Part shown: one piece after another, positions 1 to 7,184 of the stretch
Position numbering within the stretch: the first letter of the stretch is position 1
Layout: every line of letters starts with the position of its first letter
NCBI GenBank assembly: GCA_945872405.1
Contig: CAMBZT010000020.1
Span: forward strand, 1 to 35,733
From: Chitinophaga pinensis
GTDB taxonomy: Bacteria > Bacteroidota > Bacteroidia > Chitinophagales > CAMDFR01
Direction: 5' to 3'
DNA length: 35,733 bases
Made by a program: the position numbers and the translations under genes
The notes under the pieces: generated by a model
Databases searched by the model: none
Told to the model about the DNA's origin: nothing
The model's input: the letters and a program-made list of their open reading frames with translations, nothing else

Positions 1-185
1 TCATCGTGTCGACTACTAATTTAACTCAAGTAAATATCTTCGATATGTTGGGTAAAGTCTTGGCTAGTAAAGAACTAAAGGACAAAAGTACAACTATAGA
101 TATGGCTGATTTTATGACAGGTATGTATTATTTGCAGATACTTACAACAGATAAATCTTATACGCAAAAGTTTATCAAAAACTAG
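1..185 (+). CDS. T9SS type A sorting domain, C-terminal end of a secreted protein (partial)
   Basis: The reading frame is open from the window edge (first full codon at 3) to the TAG at 183-185. About 60 residues are visible. They contain a segment VNIFDMLGKVL, then a stretch ending in GMYYLQI and a C-terminal KFIKN. This is the usual end of a type A sorting domain: a 'v.I.d..G.vl' strand, a 'G.Y.l.i' strand and a final 'k.ik' strand. In this family the domain directs export through the type IX secretion system and is removed or modified at the cell surface. The catalytic or binding part of the protein lies upstream of the window, so its function cannot be stated. No terminator hairpin with a T-run follows directly. 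Confidence 0.85.
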   Translation, partial: IVSTTNLTQVNIFDMLGKVLASKELKDKSTTIDMADFMTGMYYLQILTTDKSYTQKFIKN

Positions 186-413
186 ATTCTTGCCTCTCTT
201 CAGGTGTTATCACCCTTCGCTACGCGCATTCTTCATAATATGTTTGAGAGTGCCCAAATCTCAGATTTGGTATTGACTACTTCGCGCCCTTAAGAAATTT
301 AAGGCAATACATAGAGTTTCGTAATTATTTATCTGATTCATAATATTTTAATAACAATATATTATTGATCAATCTGTCAAAAATTATTTAATTTGCTCGT
401 CAATTTTAAAACT
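186..413. other. Intergenic region with two short hairpins
   Basis: No gene is seen in these 228 bases. They hold a perfect 7-bp inverted repeat, CCAAATC (254-260) and GATTTGG (264-270) around a 3-base loop. A second one is CCTTAA (288-293) and TTAAGG (299-304) around a 5-base loop. Neither is followed by a T-run, so they are not clear terminators. The stretch around 200-300 is less AT-rich than the following 100 bases and may be a decayed or dispersed repeat. The last 50 bases carry the candidate promoter of the next gene. Confidence 0.4.
365..395 (+). promoter_or_regulatory. Candidate promoter of the giant secreted protein
   Basis: TTGA at 365-368 lies 19 bases before TTAATTTG at 388-395, close to the Bacteroidota pattern TTTG-N19-TAnnTTTG but with an imperfect -7 element. 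Transcription would start near 402, just before the ATG at 414. This would exclude the in-frame TTG at 393 as the start codon. Confidence 0.35.
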
Positions 414-3400
414 ATGAAAAACATTTACTTAAAACTATTATTACTTTGTGTAATATTCTGCATTCACTTTTCTGTAAAAGCACAGCTTATTTCCGGGAAT
501 TCATATATGCAGGGAAACTTTGTGGAGGTTGGAGTTACACCTTGTGGTTCCTATGGTACTTCTCCACGTCCACCATCAGGTTACCATCCGCGTAGTCCAG
601 GAGGAGGATTGGGATTTGTCGCTGATTTTGGAAGAGATGGTTGGAGTACAGGTTCACCTGCTTATTGTGGAGATTATTTCTTACCAGGCTCGCCAGTCGA
701 AGGATGGGGCGTTGAAGTGAGTGGAACAAGTTATATCAATAGTGATGTTTGTGGAATAAGTACAGTACCGGGTTCCATCCTTTCTTATACGAACGTAGGT
801 GGTGTCATCACTACTATTTGGCAGGGAACGGTGGCTTCAGGGCCTGGTGCAGGTTTAAGGGTAACGCAAACCACAACATTGAAGGTTGCTGATTTATTCT
901 TTATTACTTCGATTAGCTTATGTAATACATCCGGTTCGACAATGACGAATGTATATTATGGAAGGAATGTGGACCCTGATAATGATATTATGTTAGGCGG
1001 GTCTTACACCACCAGAAATATTATCGAAGCGCAGCCGCGATCTGATAGTTGTGCTTCCTTAGTAACAGCCACAGGAATTAATTTTGGTTGTTTTTTGGCT
1101 TTGGGAGCCATGCAGCAAAATGCGAGGGTTTCTGTCGGGGGATTTTCAACTGTGGCGCCTATTAGCGGCATATATAGAGGATATAGTGGTGGAACTGGCA
1201 GGGATACAACTTTAGGTCATAATTCAACTTCCGACGAGGCCATTTCTATCGGATACTACTGGGCTTCTCTTCCGTCGGGTGGCTGCGTTGATGCGAACTT
1301 TGCGTATTTATTGAATAGAGCAGATCTGGCGGCGGCACTTGCCGGATTGGGATCTCCTTCTATTTCATCAGGTAGCGAAGATATTTCCACCACACTGCGC
1401 GATACCTTGTGTGGAAGAGGTTCTTTTGTTCTTTCTGTAACAGCTGATACAGGTTATCACTGGACCTGGGGCCCGGCTTCTGTACTTGATACTACCGAAG
1501 GAAATACGGTTGTTGTAACTTCAGATACTACAGTCGTAATTTCTTTATATGGTTTTAGTAATGAATGCTCAAGTGTTAACAAAACGATTACCTTAGTTAG
1601 AGATACTTTTCTTAATTTAATCGGCTCAGCAAGAGATACACTGGTTTGTGGTGGTTTGCCTGTTATACTGAATCCTTCAGTAAGATATGATTCTTCTTAT
1701 GCCTTATCCTACTCATGGACTCCTTCTTCCTCCTTAAGTAGTTCTTCTGTTGCTAATCCGACAGCAACAGCACCATATACAACTACTTATTATTTAACTG
1801 CATCAAACGGTGCTTGTGATATTAAAGATACAGTAACGGTTTACCGTGTAACAGACGGAACATTCTCCCAAACGATTTGTCCGGGATTTCCAATTACAGT
1901 TGGATCTAATACCTATAGCACCACTGGAGTATATAGAGATACTTTCCGCGGTGGTATACCGGGCTGTGATTCGATAATGGTAACAACCATATCGCAAGTT
2001 GATACAATCTCTACTATCGCAGATACCAGTATTTGTGCCGGCGAGGTTTTGAACCTGACCACTACTTCAACTGATGTAAGTGTACCTTATCTTTGGAGTC
2101 CATCAACTGGACTGTCAAGTACAACTGTGGCTAGTCCAGTAGCAACACCAACGGCTAGTACTACTTATATAGTAAGAACTATGGTTGGCTCATGTTATAA
2201 CTACGATACAGTGAATGTAATTATAAGAGGTGCATTCCCTGAAATTGCATCAACTATTACTCCAAACCCTTTTTGCAAGGGAGATACACTTTTGCTGAAC
2301 GCCGATGTAGCTACTCCTGCACCTGACAGCACTATTACTTTTAGCTATACAGGATCAATGCAAGCATTCACAGTTCCATTAGGAATCTCTTCGATTACCA
2401 TTGATGCGTATGGGGCTCAAGGTGGAGGTGGCTATGGAATTAATGTGCCGGGTGGGCTTGGAGCTCGCATGCAAGGTACTTTTGCGGTAACTCCCGGTGA
2501 AGTATTCGATATTTTAGTTGGTGGTCAGGGTCAAACAGGTACCGTAACTTACGATCCACAGGGTAATGAAAATGGCGGCGGAGGCGGATCTTTCGTCGTA
2601 AAAAATATTGGAATTGTGCCTTATTTAATTGCCGGTGGCGGTGGCGGTGGACCTTCTACTAGCTATGGTACATCCTGTTCGAGATTTTCAAGCGAAGCAG
2701 ATGGCAGCGCAGGCATTAACGGCGTTACACCCACCAGTTGCGGAGGCTATTCAGGTGCTGGTGGTACAGGTGGTGCAGGTGGTTCAACCGGTGGATCTTA
2801 CCAGGGAGGAGCAGGAGGTGGATTCTCCTCTGGTGGTGCGAATGGTGGTACACATTGTACTATAGCATATGGAGGCACCAGTTATTTAGGCGGTGGTGCG
2901 GGCGGCAACGGAAACAGATGCTATGGATCTACTAATAATGGTGGATTCGGTGGTGGTGGTGGTGGTCAGTTAGGTGGTCCTGGTGGTGGTGGTGGCTACT
3001 CAGGTGGTGGAACCGCTGCAAGTTGGTCAAGTTATTCCACTTACGGTGGTGGAGGTGGTTCGTATAATATTGGAACTTCACAAACCAATACTGGAGGTGT
3101 TAGAACGGGCAACGGACAAATATTAATCTCTTGGGCCTCTCCAATCATTGTTGGTCCTACAACCTATGTCTGGACACCTTCGAGCAGTTTATTTTCAAGA
3201 ACAGACACGTCTTATACTTACACAATATCGTCAACAGCTGTTGATTATACAGTCACCGTGAGCAGAAATGGTTGTACGAGCTATGATACAGTAAAAATCA
3301 TAAAACCACTTGATATTCATATTACGCCAGATACCACAATTTGTGCGGGTAATCCTGTTCTTTTAAACGCAGTTATTGATTATGATTCTATGGCTTCTCC

Positions 3401-6248
3401 TACAGGTCCCGATTCTCTTGTTTTGAGTTATTCAGGTGCTATGCAGACTTTCACGGTTCCTTCAGGTGTGACAAGCATTACAGTTGACGCCTATGGTGCG
3501 CAAGGCGGAAACGCAGTTGGATATGCCTCCGGATGGTCTTCAGGTTCTGTAAGCAGAAATGGTGGCAATGGTGGGAGAGTGGAAGCTACACTTACCGTGA
3601 CTCCCGGTCAGATTTTAAACCTTTTTGTTGGCGGTCAGGGTACTACATCAATTGGTGGATTTAATGGCGGCGGCGCTCCTGCCACTTGTAGTGGCACTGA
3701 AGTGATATGGGCAGGTGGCGGTGGTGCCACTGACATCAGAACAGGTGGTACTGCCTATACGGATAGAATTATCGTTGCCGGTGGAGGAGGTGGAGCCGCA
3801 GGTTCGGCTTCTTCTTCTTATGAAGGAACAGGAGGTAATGGTGGAGGTCTGACCGCAGCAAACGGAACGTCTGCTTCAGGTACATGTTTAAACGGATTGG
3901 GAGGCACCTCAAGTGCTGGTGGTGTCGGTGGCAACCAGTCTTGCTGGTGTGGATCAGGAACCGCACCAAGCGGTACTTTTGGAGATGGAGCTGCTTCAAT
4001 TTGTTCCCCTTCAGGTTTAAGCACCTGTTCTTGCTCGGGTACTGGTTGTGTGTCAGGCGCAGGTGGTGGTGGAGGTTACTATGGCGGCGGTGCTGGGTTA
4101 TCTTATGCGGGCGGCGGCGGTGGAAGCAGTTATGCAGATGCAGGTTGCTCTTCTGTCACACACACACAGGGCATTACATCAGGAAATGGTCAATTGATTT
4201 TACGATGGACTTCTGTTGGTTTAGTTCCACCAACATTTACCTGGTCTCCAACTATTGGCTTAAGTTCCACATCTATTCTAAATCCTATTGCAACGACACT
4301 TACTTCGGTCGATTATATTATTACCGCGACTGCAGGCTCTTGTATTGTAAGCGATACGGCAAGCCTTTTTATTAATCCTGGTGATTCGACCTATCAGGAT
4401 AGGTCTGTTTGTGCAGGCTATTCTGTGACAGTAGGCGCGCATACCTATTCATCAACCGGTTTATTCAAAGATACCCTAGTAAGTCGTTGGGCATGTCAGG
4501 ATTCTATCGTAATGACAAATTTAATCGTTCTTCCTTTCCCAATAACCAATCAGACAATCAGTATTTGTCCAGGATCCGTGTATACTATAAATGCCCATAA
4601 TTATTCTTCTTCGGGACTTTACAGAGATACTTTCGATATTGTCGGCTTTTGTGATAGCATAGTGAATACTACATTGATTATATTGCCAACTTCAGCGCAT
4701 ACAACAAACCGTACGATCTGCAGTAATGAATTCTATTTCTTTAACGGTGTATATGAAAATACTTCAGGATTATATCTGGATACTTTTATTAACTATGTAG
4801 GATGTGATTCAGTAGAAACGCTAGACCTTACCGTTAATCCAACATCTACAGGACTGATTGATGTGTCTATTTGTGATAGAGATTATTATTTGTTTAATGG
4901 AGAAAATTTAAATACCCCGGGTATTTATTTTGATACCTTATCTAATTCTTTACGTTGTGACTCCTTTTTGACGCTTGTCTTAGGAATCGTACCATACACA
5001 ACGGCTACAATCGATGCAGCTATCTGCTCGGGCAACTTTTATTATTTCAATGGAGTGAATGTAGGAATTCCAGGCACTTATTTTGATACTCTGCTGAATT
5101 CTGCAGGCTGTGATAGTTTTATTACTTTGAGTTTAACTGAGAATCCTGTTACTTCATCTACTATAAATATCACATTATGTGATGGACAAACATACTTTTT
5201 TAATGATGTAAATGTTGGCGTTGCAGGTATCTATCTCGATACCTTGATCAGCCTTGCAGGTTGTGATAGTTTTTTAACGCTTAATCTTATAGTAAATCCC
5301 ACAAGTTCTACTTTCCTGAATATTACAATATGCGACGGTGAGTCATTTACAGTTGGTTCGTCTACTTATTACGTTTCAGGGGATTATACGGATACTTTAT
5401 CAAATTTATATGGTTGCGATAGCGTGATTTTTACCAGTCTAAAAGTCAAAATTGTGAATTACTCAAACATAGTTTCACTTTGCGACGGCGAGTCTATAAT
5501 AGCCGGTGGCGCAGTAAGAACGGTAAGCGGTGTTTATTATGATTCTTTGGTTAGCTTAGTTGGTTGTGATAGCATTATTGCGACATATCTAACAGTTAAT
5601 CGTAAGGACTCTGCCTCTAATTCTGTTTCGATCTGTAAAGGTGATCTATATCAGGGATTCCTGTTCGAAAGCGATACGATCATTTATCAGAATAATAATA
5701 ATATATATGGTTGCGATTCCATCGTAATCACAAATTTAATAGTCAATCTTTTACCTGCGGTTTCGGCCGGTAATGACACCACTATCAATTTAGGATCTTC
5801 AGCCGGATTGATGGCTTCGGGTGCTAATTCATATAGTTGGAATAATGGTATTTTTTCAGCATTTAATATTGTTGCTCCTGAGATAAGTACCATTTATTAC
5901 GTCATTGGTACAGACCTGAATAATTGCAGTAATATTGATACTGTAAATGTGTTTGTGAGAGATGACTCTACTGCAATTGCAATTCCGAGTGCATTCACAC
6001 CAAACGGTGATGGTTTAAATGATGTATTTGGAATTTTATTATCACCAAATCTTGGTATTTCTGAATTCCGCATATTCAATCGTTGGGGTTCTATAATATT
6101 TGAATCGAAGGATGTAAACAATGGTTGGGATGGAACTTTTGATGGTATACACCAACCCATAGGTTCTTATGTTTATTTCGTAGAAACAAAAGATATATAT
6201 AATGGCAATTTAAAATCTTATACAGGAACTGTGACGTTGATTCGATAG
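414..6248 (+). CDS. Giant secreted surface protein with PKD/Ig-like domains, two ALK-type glycine-rich domains, Cys repeats and a T9SS type B sorting domain
   Basis: This protein of 1944 residues is probably a cell-surface adhesin or matrix protein. Residues 1 to about 23 form a signal peptide ending SVKAQ, so the ATG at 414 is preferred over the in-frame TTG at 393. Residues about 25-320 form an N-terminal domain I do not recognise. PKD/Ig-like domains with a 'WtPssgLss' motif follow. Residues about 642-909 and 1003-1269 are glycine-rich domains beginning with a 'FTVP.G..SIT.DAYGAQGG' pattern and containing GG(Q)G and poly-Gly blocks; they resemble the glycine-rich domain of ALK/LTK receptors. 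Ten repeats of about 51 residues, each with a 'C.G' and a '(G)CDS' motif, lie near 480 (one copy) and 1323-1779 (nine in tandem). A further PKD-like domain comes next. Residues about 1856-1944 (AFTPNGDGLND, FNRWG, WDG) are a gliding-motility-type CTD, the type B T9SS signal. No catalytic domain was seen. The gene stands alone, with its own promoter and terminator. Confidence 0.9.
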   Translation: MKNIYLKLLLLCVIFCIHFSVKAQLISGNSYMQGNFVEVGVTPCGSYGTSPRPPSGYHPRSPGGGLGFVADFGRDGWSTGSPAYCGDYFLPGSPVEGWGVEVSGTSYINSDVCGISTVPGSILSYTNVGGVITTIWQGTVASGPGAGLRVTQTTTLKVADLFFITSISLCNTSGSTMTNVYYGRNVDPDNDIMLGGSYTTRNIIEAQPRSDSCASLVTATGINFGCFLALGAMQQNARVSVGGFSTVAPISGIYRGYSGGTGRDTTLGHNSTSDEAISIGYYWASLPSGGCVDANFAYLLNRADLAAALAGLGSPSISSGSEDISTTLRDTLCGRGSFVLSVTADTGYHWTWGPASVLDTTEGNTVVVTSDTTVVISLYGFSNECSSVNKTITLVRDTFLNLIGSARDTLVCGGLPVILNPSVRYDSSYALSYSWTPSSSLSSSSVANPTATAPYTTTYYLTASNGACDIKDTVTVYRVTDGTFSQTICPGFPITVGSNTYSTTGVYRDTFRGGIPGCDSIMVTTISQVDTISTIADTSICAGEVLNLTTTSTDVSVPYLWSPSTGLSSTTVASPVATPTASTTYIVRTMVGSCYNYDTVNVIIRGAFPEIASTITPNPFCKGDTLLLNADVATPAPDSTITFSYTGSMQAFTVPLGISSITIDAYGAQGGGGYGINVPGGLGARMQGTFAVTPGEVFDILVGGQGQTGTVTYDPQGNENGGGGGSFVVKNIGIVPYLIAGGGGGGPSTSYGTSCSRFSSEADGSAGINGVTPTSCGGYSGAGGTGGAGGSTGGSYQGGAGGGFSSGGANGGTHCTIAYGGTSYLGGGAGGNGNRCYGSTNNGGFGGGGGGQLGGPGGGGGYSGGGTAASWSSYSTYGGGGGSYNIGTSQTNTGGVRTGNGQILISWASPIIVGPTTYVWTPSSSLFSRTDTSYTYTISSTAVDYTVTVSRNGCTSYDTVKIIKPLDIHITPDTTICAGNPVLLNAVIDYDSMASPTGPDSLVLSYSGAMQTFTVPSGVTSITVDAYGAQGGNAVGYASGWSSGSVSRNGGNGGRVEATLTVTPGQILNLFVGGQGTTSIGGFNGGGAPATCSGTEVIWAGGGGATDIRTGGTAYTDRIIVAGGGGGAAGSASSSYEGTGGNGGGLTAANGTSASGTCLNGLGGTSSAGGVGGNQSCWCGSGTAPSGTFGDGAASICSPSGLSTCSCSGTGCVSGAGGGGGYYGGGAGLSYAGGGGGSSYADAGCSSVTHTQGITSGNGQLILRWTSVGLVPPTFTWSPTIGLSSTSILNPIATTLTSVDYIITATAGSCIVSDTASLFINPGDSTYQDRSVCAGYSVTVGAHTYSSTGLFKDTLVSRWACQDSIVMTNLIVLPFPITNQTISICPGSVYTINAHNYSSSGLYRDTFDIVGFCDSIVNTTLIILPTSAHTTNRTICSNEFYFFNGVYENTSGLYLDTFINYVGCDSVETLDLTVNPTSTGLIDVSICDRDYYLFNGENLNTPGIYFDTLSNSLRCDSFLTLVLGIVPYTTATIDAAICSGNFYYFNGVNVGIPGTYFDTLLNSAGCDSFITLSLTENPVTSSTINITLCDGQTYFFNDVNVGVAGIYLDTLISLAGCDSFLTLNLIVNPTSSTFLNITICDGESFTVGSSTYYVSGDYTDTLSNLYGCDSVIFTSLKVKIVNYSNIVSLCDGESIIAGGAVRTVSGVYYDSLVSLVGCDSIIATYLTVNRKDSASNSVSICKGDLYQGFLFESDTIIYQNNNNIYGCDSIVITNLIVNLLPAVSAGNDTTINLGSSAGLMASGANSYSWNNGIFSAFNIVAPEISTIYYVIGTDLNNCSNIDTVNVFVRDDSTAIAIPSAFTPNGDGLNDVFGILLSPNLGISEFRIFNRWGSIIFESKDVNNGWDGTFDGIHQPIGSYVYFVETKDIYNGNLKSYTGTVTLIR
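2262..4380 (+). repeat. Two-copy module: glycine-rich domain nested in a PKD/Ig-like domain
   Basis: Two units of about 1.05 kb (about 2262-3306 and 3327-4380) share the same plan. Each opens with a PKD-like start ('FCKGDTLLLNA', 'ICAGNPVLLNA'), is interrupted by a glycine-rich domain (2338-3138 and 3421-4220), and resumes with the second half of the PKD-like domain ('YVWTPSSSL', 'FTWSPTIGL'). The uninterrupted PKD-like domain just upstream ('ICAGEVLNL' then 'YLWSPSTGL') shows the two halves joined directly. The protein-level duplication is clear, but the two DNA copies are diverged. Confidence 0.7.
4382..5750 (+). repeat. Nine tandem ~51-codon repeats within the surface protein
   Basis: Each unit of about 150 bases encodes the pattern 'IC.G..y..ng....sG.Y.DTl....GCDS...t.L.V.P'. 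Nine units follow one another; a tenth, separated copy is encoded near 1851-2000. The two conserved cysteines per unit could form a disulfide after export. The units differ at many positions, including one changed to ACQDS and one to FCDS. They are therefore old repeats rather than recent slippage products. Confidence 0.8.
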
Positions 6249-6312
6249 TTATTTATTCTGACGAGTCCTAAAAAAACGATACAGGATTAATAAAAAATAA
6301 AAGTACCATTTT

Positions 6313-6350
6313 AAAAAGTAGTAAGATCATTCTTACTACTTTTTTTTCTT
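6313..6350 (+). terminator. Rho-independent terminator of the giant surface protein gene
   Basis: A perfect 14-bp stem (arms 6313-6326 and 6331-6344) encloses the 4-base loop TCAT. The right arm runs into a T tract extending to about 6347. It lies 65 bases after the stop codon at 6248. Confidence 0.85.
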
Positions 6351-6487
6351 ATAAGTTCGCATCACTATTTTGTTTTGAGCATGCTGTATTTTCAAATTTT
6401 CAAACTATCTTTAACGTGAAAGTAGGTAAAAACTTTCAAGGCAACCAATTTTCTTAACCTTGTGTTTTAACTAAAAATAAAATAAAA

Positions 6488-6904
6488 ATGAAAAAAATAA
6501 TCTTTGTCATTTGTACTTTTTCTCTAATGGTAATCTTGTTTTCTTGTGGTAAAAAAAAAGATCCAATCTGTTCTTATCAAGGTAGAGGTTTAATCAATGA
6601 GTTAGCAGTATTCCCTGATTCAGTTGCCTTAGGCACTAATATTGTGGCTCAATTTAAGGTTACTGGTCGAGACGGTTGCAGTCAATTTGATGGATTTATG
6701 GACTACGAAATAATGCCTTATATGGATTCTTGTCAAGTATCTGTTCCTACACCCCAGATTAGTGGAATAGGATGTGTTTGCACAGAAATTTCGCCAATTT
6801 TTGATGCCTCTTATATCTATTATCCTTCAGATACTGGTCTTTATTATTTTAATTATATTATTTTTGGAGACATCATGCAGTCTGATAGTGTTTATGTTTA
6901 TTAG
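6488..6904 (+). CDS. Small secreted lipoprotein of unknown function
   Basis: The gene encodes 138 residues starting at an ATG after an A-rich leader. The first 20 residues are a lipoprotein signal peptide: MKK, a hydrophobic core, then the lipobox LFSC with Cys20 as the predicted lipidated residue, followed by the charged stretch GKKKD. The mature part contains five more cysteines, in DGCSQF, DSCQV, GCVC and near PICSY, and it ends in several aromatic-rich strands. This suggests a small disulfide-stabilised beta domain in the periplasm or at the surface. I recognise no family. The gene is monocistronic: it lies between the terminator at 6313-6350 and its own terminator at 6946-6999. A weak promoter candidate is TTTC at 6434 with TAACCTTG at 6455-6462. 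Confidence 0.75.
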   Translation: MKKIIFVICTFSLMVILFSCGKKKDPICSYQGRGLINELAVFPDSVALGTNIVAQFKVTGRDGCSQFDGFMDYEIMPYMDSCQVSVPTPQISGIGCVCTEISPIFDASYIYYPSDTGLYYFNYIIFGDIMQSDSVYVY

Positions 6905-6945
6905 GGAGAATTTCTAATAAAATAGTTCTTTCGTCAGAGAGATAT

Positions 6946-6999
6946 ATAGCAATAAGTTGTTTTAGTTTTTGAACGAAAATAACTTGTTGCTATTTTTTT
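6946..6999 (+). terminator. Strong long-stem terminator of the lipoprotein gene
   Basis: The arms 6946-6963 and 6976-6993 form an 18-bp stem with two G-U pairs around a 12-base loop, followed by a T tract to 6999. Confidence 0.8.
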
Positions 7000-7091
7000 A
7001 CGATGTCTGTTATAACAATAACGACGCCTCTTTAAACTCTTTTATATATCCATTTAGTATAGATTTCACATTGAAAATTTAATTGCGAAAG

Positions 7092-7173
7092 TGATGGCAG
7101 CGATAGCTTGCGGCGGAAGACGCAACTACAAGCGAACAGAAGGTTGGCGACCCTTAGGAGCCATTCGCCATCA
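7092..7173. repeat. GC-rich structured intergenic island, possible dispersed repeat
   Basis: About 80 GC-rich bases sit in an AT-rich gap between two genes that point towards each other. The ends are complementary: TGATGGC (7092-7098) and GCCATCA (7167-7173). Inside there are TGGCGA (7145-7150) with TCGCCA (7165-7170), and TTGCG/CGCAA around an 8-base loop near 7108-7125. There is no open frame or T-run. It could be a REP-like dispersed repeat or a small structured RNA; the sequence alone does not decide. The rest of the 280-base gap holds only the terminator at 6946-6999. Confidence 0.4.
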
Positions 7174-7184
7174 ATAAAAACAAA

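Noticed and set aside
393-413. Upstream TTG start for the giant surface protein
   Set aside because: It would overlap the -7-like element and spoil the signal peptide; the ATG at 414 gives a standard MKN-type leader.
3884-4375. 163-codon open frame overlapping the second glycine-rich domain
   Set aside because: It is a shadow of the GGT/GGC-rich coding sequence, giving a Trp/Arg/Cys-rich product with no plausible fold. The same applies to frames at 2629-2935 and 3769-4024.
4382-5750. Direct repeats considered as a CRISPR array
   Set aside because: The units are diverged, in frame, about 150 bases long and fully coding, with no identical short repeats or spacers.
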